From: Cytospora piceicola
Taxonomy: Eukaryota > Ascomycota > Sordariomycetes > Diaporthales > Cytosporaceae
DNA length: 64,000 nucleotides
Reading direction: 5' to 3'
Assembly (NCBI GenBank): GCA_023375675.1
Contig: JALQBC010000002.1
Span: 1,550,001 to 1,614,000 of the forward strand
Numbering within the stretch: position 1 is the stretch's first letter; each line of letters starts with the position of its first letter. The translations under genes were made by a program, and so were the position numbers. The notes under the pieces were generated by a model. It was given only the letters and a program-made list of their open reading frames with translations, was not told the origin of the DNA and searched no databases. Shown piece by piece: positions 1 to 9,750 of the stretch.

Positions 1-157
1 TCAAGCCATATGGAAGCCATACACCAGAATACAGATTTCAACATTGCATACGTGGGAACCCTGTCCCCCCCAAGGGGGGTTGTTGGTTTTAGGAGTGGTT
101 TTTTCCCCCCACTCCTCTGCCGCACTCCTCTGCCGCCTGCACAATGTTGTCACAAGT

Positions 158-284
158 GCCTTGCTTGCCTTGCTTGCCTTGCTTGCCTTGCTTGCCTTGC
201 TTGCCTTGCTTGCCTTGCTTGCCTTGCTTGCCTTGCTTGCCTTGCTTGCCTTGCTTGCCTTGCTTGCCTTGCTTGCCTTGCTTG
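158..284. repeat. 9-bp tandem array (CCTTGCTTG)n
   Basis: About 14 perfect head-to-tail copies of the 9-mer CCTTGCTTG run directly into the N gap, so the true length of the array is unknown. The period of 9 keeps all frames open and yields spurious Leu-Ala-Cys or Ser-Lys-Ala type translations. It is a minisatellite and not a CRISPR array, since there are no spacers. Confidence 0.95.
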
Positions 285-382
285 NNNNNNNNNNNNNNNN
301 NNNNNNNNNNNNNNNNNNNNNNNNNNNNNNNNNNNNNNNNNNNNNNNNNNNNNNNNNNNNNNNNNNNNNNNNNNNNNNNNNN
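285..382. other. Assembly gap (98 N)
   Basis: Ninety-eight consecutive N bases begin exactly where the 9-bp array stops. This is the usual outcome when an assembler cannot close a short-period repeat. Confidence 1.
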
Positions 383-629
383 TCGAGGGCATGTGTGATC
401 TTGTCGCGCATGTAAGCCAGTCCGAGGGGAGGCGAGCACTCAACATTACTTGAGTAACCGATCTTTTCTCCTCTAAAACCCATAAACATGGCACCTAGAT
501 ATCGACCAATGGAATTCAGATTAGTAATTACATACTGGAGACCACTAGGCTATTCATAAGTGTACCCTAGGGTACGTTCGGAGTAAATTCAGAGCTGGTG
601 TAGATGATAGAAGGCAGTTTTCAACAGTA

Positions 630-1337
630 TTACAACGTCTCATGCATGTGTGACCTGGCCCTGAGTTTTACCAGCGTACTTAGGTAGGCACTCTTGGTCT
701 TCTGCCTCCAGTCCAGCCACCTTTTCCGGATATCTTCCACGTTTCTATCCAGGGCCCGAGCTGTGAGAAGAACACCAAGTCGTCGTCCTCCGGCACCTCC
801 TGCACCCGGCCGGTGCTGCTGGTGTTTTGCCTCCTTAGAAGCAGCAGCCATACCAGCGGAGGCAAGCAGCAGAGCGTCGGCCTCTTCGTGCAGTTCTCTG
901 GAGTTCCAATAGCCGTTCATGCCGGCGATGCGCCCTCTCTCTTTTTTGAGATTCTTTATCTCCTGGGGTATCCAGGTGCTCTCCTTCTCCATTTCCTTCT
1001 GTTGATATGTGCTGTGCTTGACCACTTCTTCCGTTAGGCCGCAGATGATGTGTGTCACTGACCGGAGATCATGTAGTAAGGACACCACAGCCTTGTCCTG
1101 CGAAATCGGCCCCTTTTCCTTGGCCCTCCCCTGATGATGCTTTACCAGGACATCTTCTGTAGCTTTTTGGACGTCACATGCTTTGTCATGCAGGCTTAAA
1201 ACTGGTTTGATGACCGGAACTTCATCTGTAATTTCTTTGGCCCACTGTTTCCTTAACGGCTGTGCCTGTTCCATACGCTCTTGCAAGCGGTGGAGCCAGT
1301 TGCCGAGTATGTGATGGGGTGTTAGAAGGAAACCCAA
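630..1337 (-). CDS. Hypothetical protein, 5'-truncated ORF
   Basis: I do not recognise this protein. The frame is open for 235 codons from a TTG and continues without a stop to about 1434, but the first in-frame ATG is internal (at 1274). The true start is therefore either spliced in from upstream or lost. The product is Lys/Arg/Glu-rich and predicted helical, with a charged middle part and a short Gly-rich stretch (GAGGAGG) before a C-terminal segment containing RKRWLDWRQK. The ORF abuts the A+T-rich tract at about 1340-1900, so it may be the surviving 3' part of a decayed gene. Its base composition is more ordinary than that of the adjacent tract. A chance ORF cannot be excluded. Confidence 0.35.
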   Translation of the reverse strand: MGFLLTPHHILGNWLHRLQERMEQAQPLRKQWAKEITDEVPVIKPVLSLHDKACDVQKATEDVLVKHHQGRAKEKGPISQDKAVVSLLHDLRSVTHIICGLTEEVVKHSTYQQKEMEKESTWIPQEIKNLKKERGRIAGMNGYWNSRELHEEADALLLASAGMAAASKEAKHQQHRPGAGGAGGRRLGVLLTARALDRNVEDIRKRWLDWRQKTKSAYLSTLVKLRARSHMHETL

Positions 1338-1913
1338 AGTGCTGTTTTTGCCATCATCTTCGCCGATATTTCCCCTTACTCTATCCCTACTGTCTCGACA
1401 ACGAGAGGTAAATATTTCCGATTTTGGTAGGTTCTAACTCCTGAGACACTATTTCGGGAGTAAATCCTCAAGGTTAAGATATATTTCTAGAGCTAAGACC
1501 TTTAGTTCTCGAGTTAAGGTTTTATCTCGTGAGTAACTCCTTAAGGACTTAAGGAGAGGTTTGTTTAGTTCTCTCGAAGAGAAGTTTGTTCAGTTTCTCT
1601 CGAGGAGAGGTTCTCTCTCGAAGAGAGGTTTACTTTACTTAGCTTTTCGTAAGGTTTATATAGTAAAGCTACCTCCTTCTTAAGGTTTCTAAAACTTCGA
1701 AGTATTTCGGAAGCCTTATTAAATATTAAGCAGAATGTCCAAAGCTATGATAATACCCCTTAGGCTTTTATATCGAAAGAACGACTTTAGAAATAAATAT
1801 CTTAACTTACAATATATATATTAGATTCGAAGGTATACTCTAGAAATAGAGACAGTGTCTTAGGAAAGACCTGCCGAAAATGAAGAATATTTACTCTCGG
1901 TTAACAGGGATTA
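1338..1913. other. A+T-rich RIP-like tract
   Basis: The tract is rich in TA dinucleotides and in short imperfect repeats of CTCTCGAAGAGAG type (around 1550-1635), with stops in all frames. It looks like DNA altered by repeat-induced point mutation, probably an old transposon relic, but no element family can be named. No gene is seen. Confidence 0.5.
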
Positions 1914-2452
1914 CTAGTAATGCATAGAGAAGATTGCCCTTTCCGAGTAATGCAAGCGCTTATACCACTTCCTCGCCTTGTCCGTCGCAAGATACAGCTC
2001 CCTCGCAATGTGGGCCAGAGAATTAACCAGTATATCGAGCCCCGGGAGCCCCGGCAGCCTCGTATGCCCAGGTGCCGTACCACGGTTGGAAAGCCATTAC
2101 TGTCACGTTCGATGACCTGGACAAAGGCTGTCCCGTTGCCGTTCTCCTGCCGCAGCGAGGCGACGTCGCCGCGCAGTTGTTTTATAAGCCGCCGTCCCCG
2201 CAACCGGGCCAGGAGTACCGGCACTGCGATGCCCAGCTTGTCGCGGAGTTCACGCCGGACCTGTCCCGAAAGTTTGTGTTGCAACAACTCGATGGCGGCG
2301 AGAGTCCGCTCTCCGGTGGGCTCTATCCTCGCCTCCTTGCCACTTCCACTACCACCACTTGTTCGGCCGAAAGGCCACCAGGAGAATTCGGCACTGACAT
2401 CATCATCATCATCACCATTGTCGTGGATGACGAGCTGTTGTTGGGCCACCAA
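1914..2452 (-). pseudogene. Frameshifted relic of an unidentified gene
   Basis: The minus strand has an ATG-less open frame running from 2452. It contains an acidic run (GDDDDD) and a coding-like stretch including ELRDKLGIAVPVLLARLRG and VQVIERDSNGFPTVV. Near 2066-2088 this frame degenerates into an Arg/Gly/Ser-rich translation. An adjacent frame then takes over with plausible sequence (DILVNSLAHIARELYLATDK) and ends at a TAG (1914-1916). The simplest reading is a one-base frameshift in a gene that also lacks its start. A missed intron is the alternative, though no good donor/acceptor pair is visible. The family is not recognised. Confidence 0.35.
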
Positions 2453-3817
2453 GTATCATCGCTTAGATTTGATAAAAAGGCTCGGTGACCAACATTAGTA
2501 CTCATAGGGGTCTTTTATCGACCACCCTAACATCAGCTGTTGGCTTGAGATTTTCTAGAAGCCACGGATCTTAGTCTTGCGAGGGCCAAAGGATTGGTGA
2601 TAGCCTCATTATTACCCCATCTGGAAGGCTATTTTCTACAACGTGCACGAAATAAATAAAGATGTGTATTAATCAAAGAACGTCTTGAAGAGACTTGGAG
2701 GTGGGTTCTGCTTGGATCAATGGATATGCTTGACGTTGTGTCTGGAGATGCTACATAGAATCATGGCGAGATAGTTGTTGCATGCTGATATTAAGTTGTT
2801 GATAATTATGTTACTCCGTCTGTGTAATCCAGGAGTGTCAATATATATCCTTTCCCCCCCAGAATCTGAGCCCTTCATTTTCCGGAATGCCGCTGATGGT
2901 TCCAAAATTGGCTTCATCACTTGACATTTGCCCCCTTCCGTCGAGCTTGCCGTACTCCAAGTTTGACAAGGCAACATATCATGTGAGTATACTTTAGGAC
3001 AGGTCGTCAATCCTTCCGCCGTATTGGCGGTGAGGCTATGACTCCTCAGCCATTCTTTGCCTCCATACCTCGGGTACGTGCCCAGGTGTGAGTGATACAT
3101 CGTTCCGATGTTCCGCAGCATACAAGGTGCGACGCGAGAAACCACCCTCCTATCTTACGGCTTGGTCGATCACATGTGCTATAGAGCATACGATCAGGTC
3201 GCTGACGTGGTATAATTGCTTATCCTGTCTTCTGAGACGATCGGGCCGCGGCGTGGCGTGGTTATGTTCTACAGTCTACATGGGTAATTTCCTGGTGCGC
3301 GAGCGCGGATTCCTCCCGCCCAAAAACATACTATGTTTACCTACAGGTGGTTTCGTATCAGAAGCTGACCAGTCAAGTCTTCATTTACTATGCCAGTTGT
3401 GAGACTAACACCTATCACTTTCTTCAGTAGTTTTCACTGGCATGGCCTGACGCCGTTGCATCGCCTTTACACGAGCAGGATTCAGTCCGACTCTCGTCGG
3501 CGACTTCGGGTTAGGTAAGTTGGCATGAGCCACATTGTCGTGTCGAGGCAACACCTTTTGGAACTGGGAATGGCACCAGTTGACATGCACCATCGTGCTG
3601 TCCACATGGATTTGGGGCTCAGGTATTGACAATTGGAACGAGCGGCAAGGAGAATGGGGCGAAGAAGATGCCCCGAAAGAGTCGAGATGTCTTGTTGTAT
3701 AAGAGGCCGGCTTGAGACAATGATTATGTCTCTGGCTTCATAATCAACTCAAACCTCAGTCTCATACATTGAACCAAACACGCCAGACCTCCTCCGTATC
3801 TTACACCTTATAAGAAC
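2453..3817. other. Intergenic region
   Basis: No convincing gene is present; the open frames are short and lack conserved motifs. A possible TATA element (TTGTATAAGAGG, about 3694-3705) lies roughly 115 bp upstream of the GH128 start and may serve it. Confidence 0.5.
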
Positions 3818-4649
3818 ATGACATCCTCCAAGCGTGGCCTCGGTTGGCCTTGGGACAACCCCGAAGGCGAATTTGATGCCTATATGCCGGCCATCCACGA
3901 CAAGGAGCTCACCTGGCTCTTCAACTGGGAGATGTGGATGCCCAATGGTTTCCCAGCCGGGTTGAACTATGTCCCTCAAGTTCGTACAGGAAGTGAGGCG
4001 GCACAGATTGATCAGGTGTGTCCCTGCAAAAACCAAGGCCATGCCAATTACAAAATGTATGGGTTGGCTGCTAATATCATGGCTAAAGTGTCTGAGCACC
4101 ATCGTAACGAAGAACGTGGACCACTTCATCGGGTTTAATGAGCCCGACAATAGTGGCCAGGCCAACGTGTCCATCGCCCAAGCCGTACAGCTATGGAATC
4201 AGTACGTCCTGCCGGCGAAGAACAAGTACGACTTCAAGCTCGGTTCCCCGGCCGTGACCAACAGTCCCGCCGGCAAGAAATGGCTACGCGATTTCCTCCA
4301 CTCGCTTGGTGGACATGACGAGGTCGACTTCATCGTCCTTCACTGGTATGGCTTGAACGTCAAGGACCTCGAGGGCTACCTTGTGGACATGCACAACACG
4401 TTCGACAAGCCCATCTGGCTCAACGAGTTTGCCTGCACGACCTTTGGTGGACAGGAACCAAGTGAGCAGGATGTGGAGAAGTTCGAGCAGGAAGCACTGA
4501 AGCTCCTCGATGGGAAAGACTTTGTCGAGAAGTATGCGTGGTTTGGCGCCGCTGCGAACAATGGGAGTATGGGTGGCGTGGCGGCTGTGAACGGTTTGGC
4601 CAAGGATGGTCACTTGACGGCAGTGGGTGAGATTTATGGTGGAAAGTAG
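3818..4649 (+). CDS. GH128 glycoside hydrolase (Asl1-like, beta-1,3-glucanase family)
   Basis: Exons are 3818-4015 and 4089-4649. The 73-nt phase-0 intron has donor GTGTGT and the branch sequence GCTAATATC. The product of 252 residues is the Asl1-like catalytic barrel of glycoside hydrolase family 128, whose characterised members cleave beta-1,3-glucan. Visible motifs are GLGWPWDN at the N-terminus, GFNEPD with the expected acid/base Glu84, and IWLNEFA with the expected nucleophile Glu179. There is no signal peptide at this ATG, so the enzyme would be intracellular, as for several fungal family members starting MTSSKRGLGWPWDN. The stop codon TAG overlaps a possible donor (GTAGGT at 4646). Splicing there could join a further reading frame at 4706-5054, listed separately. 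The family call is strong; the C-terminal boundary is uncertain. Confidence 0.88.
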
Positions 4650-4705
4650 GTATTATTTCCCCGAGGTGGGCACTCGAGACTATACGTCTTGAAATTGTAA
4701 CCCAG

Positions 4706-5054
4706 ACCCGAGACTCAAAGTGCTGCGGTGATCAATGCTGCCCCTGAGCCCCAAGAGGCCGTTGTCGAAGCCATTGTCGAGGCCATTGCCTCGGAGAACA
4801 ATGCGCAACTCCATATTGGCTCCCTGACCGTCGAGGAAAGAGACCAACCAGGTATCGAAGTTACCAATAGGGGCAAGAAGGGAGAGACGGAAAACCTCTT
4901 TAACAACTACTGGAACGGCAGCGGCACCGCCGGGCCGAACTTCGACCACCCCGAAAAGCCGACTCACCTGAAGCCAGGAACATCGGCATTTGTGGCGCTG
5001 CCAGCGACTTTCAAGGGTGTTGGGCAGAAGAAGGCGTATATCGAGGGGGAATAG
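4706..5054 (+). CDS. Possible third exon of the GH128 gene (C-terminal domain)
   Basis: The frame is open from a TAA at 4698 to a TAG and has no ATG at its head, which argues for an exon and not a separate gene. A 60-nt intron 4646-4705 (GTAGGT...CCCAG) would fuse it in frame to the GH128 ORF, turning the last Lys codon plus stop into a through-reading Lys. That would give a protein of about 367 residues. The segment starts with an Ala/Glu-rich linker (EAVVEAIVEAIASEN) and continues with a beta-rich stretch containing LHIGSLTVEERDQPGIEV and NNYWNGSGTAGPNFDHP. I do not recognise the domain. The branch point is poor, so it could also be an unrelated small gene or be skipped. Confidence 0.45.
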
Positions 5055-5977
5055 GGACTGATGTGGTTACCTAGGTAGTTTTGGCAACGAGCGGCTGGGT
5101 GTCGAGTTTAATTGAGGATATCCAATGGGGGCGGTCCAAGTATGTATAGATGGTGTAGACGACGGCAAGAGAGTGGGACTAAGCGCGACAACAAGAGTCA
5201 AGTCATTCGCGATCTCGACGTTACACATATGTGTGATGATGAGTGAGTTACGGTTTGCTGGACACGAGAGCGTATACTATGATACTGTTGAAGTCGTCAT
5301 CCGAGCCGAGATGGCCACGTGAAGTCATTCAGATCTGTTTTTAGCAAGTGTGCCCGGTACTGACTTACTTGGGCGTATACTACGTATACTACGTACACTA
5401 CGTATACTACAAGGACATAATTAAGTACCAGGTACCTAATTTACAAAAAAAAAAAAAGGACAGTGCGCTGCAAAGCGGCACAGACCATTCACTCACTTCC
5501 CGCTCCTGCCCCAAAATCAAATTCAATGCGTGGCTGCGTGGTGGTCGAAATTTCGAGAGGAAAGAAGCGAGGATCCGCAAATTTCCCCACACTGCCTTGA
5601 CTCTTACAGATGTACGTACACACTACCGTTTTTGTGTCCGATGACTTGATAATTCCCCGTTCCCTCCGTCTTCATCAATCTGAGCCTCATCCTCCACCGA
5701 TCGATCTACCACAGCCAGCAAAACCACACCTAAGACTTGCGTCAACGTCTAGACTATCTGTTCTACAGAGACAGTTTACCGAAACCAATTTCTACCTAGT
5801 ACAACAGTACACTATTTAACACACACACACTCACACACTTGAACTCTCGACTCGATCTCGCCGCCACGTCAATCAATCCAAACATTCGACCTCCGTTCTA
5901 TCCATCAATCACCGATCAACCACCCAACCACACTACCACCCAACAAACCGCGAAATCCCCCACCGTGGCAAAATACA
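5055..5977. other. Intergenic region and antizyme 5' leader
   Basis: It contains a short tandem TACTACGTA-type repeat (about 5375-5412), a run of 13 A (about 5444-5456) and a C/A-rich stretch with (AC)n from 5819. The last part probably belongs to the promoter and 5' untranslated leader of the antizyme gene. Short ORFs here show no conserved features. Confidence 0.5.
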
Positions 5978-7031
5978 ATGGCTCCCATGAATATGTTAAA
6001 TTCCAAACACTCTAGTAGTAATTACGGCGAGGACATTGTGCGTCAGGCCAATGTGCTCGCCAGCTGCTACATCGTCGACCCTACTGCCTCGCTCAAGGGC
6101 CTCCACTACTGCACTACCGGGGCTGCAGGTACGTTTGCCATGTCTCACGCCCAAGCCCAAGTCCCATCTTTCACATGCTAACACATTCTGTCTACAGGGG
6201 CCGAGTGGTATTCCTGAGGTCCCCATCTCAGGATTACCCTCCCCGCCGTCAAGTCCCCCCCTCGCGGCAATCACCTCGTCCAACGAGCTCGCCCTGACGC
6301 CCAAGCCCAACAAGCATCGTCAGCCTACCAACAGCGCAGCTCGTAACCGACGAGGGGGGGCAACACTTCGCATCAGGGAAGAATGTGAGAGATTCTTTTG
6401 CGAGACTATGATGGCCGTCTTCTACGGTGAGAGGAACGGTCAAACAGCAGTCTCCGGCCTGACGGGTGTTTATCAACATCACCAAACCAACAGCAGCGAC
6501 ACCGCAAGCAGTCTACACTCGGTCGACTCTGGCTACTTTGGTTCCTTTAGCAGCAGCAACAGTATCAATTACAACAACCACCATGCTGCTGACTCCCGAC
6601 GATCCAGTACTCATCACCCCACGCCGCCATACAACGGATCCGAGGAAATGTGCGGCGACGGCCGTGTCAACGGTACTATTGAGGCCACCCAGTGGATGGA
6701 GATCTGGGACTACCAGGGCGCCAATAGCTTCCGTGCCTTCGTCGCCGAGGACTTCGCTCTCAATGAGAAATCCTTGTTTGTCTTCTTCGACGCCGGCGTT
6801 GTCGGCCGCGACCTGAAAAAGTCCCTTGTGGCGCTCATTGAGCTGGCCGAGTCGCCATTGGCCTGCTCGCAGCTCATCCTCTGCGTCGACCGGTCCATCG
6901 AGCCTGAGGATGCAAAGACGCTCACAAAGGGCCTGCAGTGGGCGGGCTTCGAACTGGCGACCCTTGATCACTGGGCCGGAGGCCTCGACGTCACCAGCAA
7001 GGAGTGGGTGTTTATGGGTATGGAGGTTTAG
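5978..7031 (+). CDS. OAZ1: Ornithine decarboxylase antizyme, +1 programmed frameshift
   Basis: Antizyme binds ornithine decarboxylase, sends it to the 26S proteasome without ubiquitin and limits polyamine uptake. Exon 1 is 5978-6128. A 69-nt intron (6129-6197; branch GCTAACAC, acceptor CTACAG) follows. Frame 0 then reads GAEWYS and stops at TGA 6215-6217. Skipping one base (T6215) gives EVPISGLPSPPSSPP and an open frame to 7031, so the full product is about 327 residues. The C-terminal part carries the antizyme signature: LFVFFDAGVV, SLVALIELAESP, ILCVDRS, KGLQWAGFELATLDHW and the terminal GMEV. A Ser/Asn/His-rich stretch separates the N-terminal part from this core. The gene is convergent with HIS7. 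Expression should be controlled by polyamines at the shift site. The identification is very secure; only the first Met is inferred. Confidence 0.95.
6209..6217 (+). promoter_or_regulatory. +1 ribosomal frameshift site UAU-UCC-UGA
   Basis: The frame-0 codons are TAT TCC TGA, followed by G. UCC-UGA is the classic antizyme shift site. The context EWYS | EVP parallels the WCS | DAP context of animal antizymes. The site lies 14 nt downstream of the exon-exon junction, so shifting can happen only on spliced mRNA. No downstream stimulatory structure was assessed. Confidence 0.9.
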
Positions 7032-7491
7032 GACGTGAAACTTGAAACCGTTTTCTCCACGACTTGAAATTAGATCGTTTATGCGTTGCTTTCTAAAGGG
7101 GGTGATGAAGGGGTGTCAGATGTTCCGGTGGTCTTTCTTGGGCGATTGTGCCTGTACGATATTGTTCGTTTGTATCCACTCTAGGGGCTTTCCAGGGGTT
7201 TTCTGAAAAGATGGGCTCAAAAAGGGGAAAGTCCATCATGATCACGGCAAGCAGCATGTTTCATCAGCACAGCATCAGGAGCTAAGGAGTAGAAGCACCA
7301 TCAAACCTACCAGTAATCATCCTCGAAACACAGGATGATCAAAGGCTGCGAAGGTAGTTGGTCATGTTGCAAAGATTGAAGTAACTTGGTATTGCAATTC
7401 TATAATCTGATTTTCCGGAAGCCGCTTCTAAACCTTTTGCAATCCCTGTCTTGCGATCCCTGTCTATTTGATGCAACATGTCAAGATCCTC
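7032..7491. other. Convergent 3' region between antizyme and HIS7
   Basis: These 460 bp contain the 3' ends of two converging genes. No further gene, repeat or clear terminator is seen. Confidence 0.5.
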
Positions 7492-9227
7492 TCACAAATC
7501 TCCCTCGAAACCTCGTACAGCCAACCCCTTCTTGCCCAGGAACTCCTTCACATCCTTCACTGTGTACTCGCCCCTGTGGAACATGCCCGCACCCAGGGCT
7601 GCATCCGTCGTCGTCTCCGCGAAGACCTCCTCGAAGTGTCCTGGGTTTCCAGCCCCTGAACTCGCAATGACGGGGATCTTCACCGCCGCCTTGACCTGCC
7701 GGATCAACTCCAAGTCGAACCCACTGTTCGTGCCGTCCTTGTCGATACAGTTCAGTAATATCTCTCCGCAACCCATTGCCTCGACGGCCTGTGTCAACTG
7801 GACGACATCCAGATCCCTCGTCTCCCGGCCCCCCTTGATCGTGCAGGCGTAGTAGCAGTACTCCTCGCCCTTGGAGCTGGGGAAGGCCGTCTTGATGGTG
7901 TTGGCGGCGTGGGCCGGTGCGGCGTCGGGCGAGGCGACGTAGACGCGCTTCGGGTCGATGGAGACGACGACGGCCTGGTTGCCGTACGCGCGCGAGATCT
8001 GCTCGATGGCCGTCGTCCCCGACAGCCTCCTGCCGGCGGCGTAGTACTCCTCGGCGGCGGTGACGGCGTCGGACCCGATGCTGACCTTGTCGGCGCCGGA
8101 CCGGAAGTACATGCTCGCGATGTCCAGGGCCGAGACCCTGGTGCCGTCGGCGTCGACCGCGTCCCGGATGCCGCCGCCGACGGTGAGGGGCACGAAGACG
8201 GTCTGCGAGGTCAGGCGGAGGATCTCCAGCATGGGGAGGTCCTTGAGGGGCAGGTCCCGGAAGGACGTGATGTTCAGGAAGGTCACCTCGTCCGCGCCCT
8301 GCTCGTAGTACCCGCGCGCCATGTCGACGGGCTTGCCGAGGTTGCGCACGCCGCGCTCGTCGCCCTTCTCCCGCACGTCGTACTGGTCGCCCTTGGTCAC
8401 GACCAGGTCGCCCGCGTCGTTGGTCCGCACGTCCAGGCACGCGATGACGCGCCTCGTCAGGCCGGCCGCCGGGGCCGGCGACGACGACGCCGCCGCCGGC
8501 GGGGAGGGGAGGGGCTTGCCGAGGGCGGCGGCGCCCTCGCCGGTGAGGAAGGACCGGAGGACGCGCAGGCCCGCGACGCCGCTCTTCTCGGGGTGGAACT
8601 GCGTCACCAGGATGTTGCCCCGGGCCACGGCGCCGACGAACGTCTCGTCGCCGTAGCCGGCCGTGGCGACGGACCAGCCCTGGGCCTCGAGCACGCCCGC
8701 CTCGTAGGGGCACCGGTACGTGTGGACGTAGTAGTACTTGGAGCCCGGGCGCAGGCCGTACAGGGAGGTGCCGTCGGCGACGACGGCGTCGTTCCAGCCG
8801 ATGTGCGGGACCGCCTTGTCGGCGTCGTCGAAGCGCGAGAGGGACGTGGCGATGAGGCCCAGCCCCGGGCAGCTCGGGTCCTCGGAGGAGCCGGAGAAGA
8901 TGGCCTGCATGCCGACGCAGATGCCCATGAAGGGCTTGCCGGCGTCGATGTGGGCCTTGATGGCCGGGAGGAAGCCCGCCGAGGAGAGCTGCGAGAGGCA
9001 GTGGCCGAAGTGGCCTACGCCGGGGAGGATGAGTTTCTGCGGTGACGGGTCAGTCATGGGTTCGTTGTGAATGCTTGCATAGGGGAGACTTGGGGGTTTG
9101 TTACATCTGCGTTCACGACATCTTCGGGAGTCTTCACCCATGCGACTTCATAGCCGACTTTCTCGATGGCGTTGACAAGACTCCTTACGTTTCCCGCAAC
9201 GTAGTCTAATAGGTAAACCTTTGGCAT
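7492..9227 (-). CDS. HIS7: Imidazole glycerol phosphate synthase HisHF
   Basis: This bifunctional enzyme of histidine synthesis converts PRFAR plus glutamine into imidazole glycerol phosphate and AICAR. Exons are 9227-9105 and 9036-7492; the 68-nt phase-0 intron has branch ACTGAC and ends CCGCAG, giving 555 residues, the usual fungal length. The N-terminal class I glutamine amidotransferase starts [16 protein letters not shown]. Its catalytic residues are Cys81 in GICVGMQ, and His189 and Glu191 in QFHPEKSG. A Pro/Ala linker (about 205-232) leads to the (beta/alpha)8 cyclase with Asp243 in ACLDVR, Asp473 in NCIDKDGT and a VPLTVGGGI segment. The gene is divergent from the TFIIIC-like gene and convergent with antizyme. 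The start is fixed by homology of exon 1, although a long open frame also reads through the intron from a non-ATG codon. GC3 is very high. Confidence 0.97.
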
Positions 9228-9750
9228 TTTGACTGCTTATGCGTTATACCGCGGGCAATCTTCTTTCAAAAGGGATGCCTGAATCAAACCGAGAAAGAAG
9301 AATAAGTGAGAAGCGAAGAGTAGGTGAGTGAGTGAGTGAGTGAGAGTGAGTCAATGCTGTATTGTTATGTCTGGTTGGGCTATAAGACTCATCCAGTCTG
9401 ATATTGAATTCTTGTTAGCTCCCTGCCGGTATCGTCAATGGAGGGGCCACCATGCAAGCTACAGGGCCTGCTCCAGGGCGTTGATCCCTGTCGTCCCGCG
9501 GTTGATCGGCATTCTGCCGCCTGTTACCGCCAAAATTTACAGTTGCCAGTGGGACCGGGTGCTGCAGCTTCCCCCGTCACTTGCAACTCGACTCGACCAA
9601 GCTCACTTCCAATACAGTTTCGCATTTCTTTCTGGACTGACCTGTATCTCCCACCCTCAACCGACAAGCATCGCCCATCTGTCCTCTTCGATGCATACCT
9701 ACTCATAACATTATCCCCACACCATCCGTGCTAGCTCATGCACTGTCGCA
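9228..9750. promoter_or_regulatory. Divergent promoter region, HIS7 / TFIIIC tau55-like
   Basis: These 522 bp separate two outward-facing start codons, so both promoters must lie here. A (GTGA)n microsatellite occupies about 9323-9352. A Gcn4/CpcA-type element would be expected for a histidine gene, but I did not identify a convincing TGACTC copy. Confidence 0.5.

Larger units (their letters stand above)
1..629. other. Gene-free stretch with tandem array and assembly gap
   Basis: No credible coding sequence is present. All six apparent open frames here are produced by the 9-bp repeat, which is open in every frame, together with the run of N. The flanks outside the array (1-157 and 383-629) show no recognisable gene or RNA. 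Confidence 0.7.

Noticed and set aside
158..284. CRISPR-like or coding repeat at the window start
   Set aside because: The unit is 9 bp with no spacers and is open in every frame; it is a minisatellite next to an assembly gap.
7481..9045. Long open frames overlapping HIS7 (410 codons in another minus frame, 378 codons on the plus strand)
   Set aside because: They are shadows of the GC-rich HIS7 codons with Arg/Gly/Ala-rich translations, while the HIS7 frame carries all catalytic motifs.
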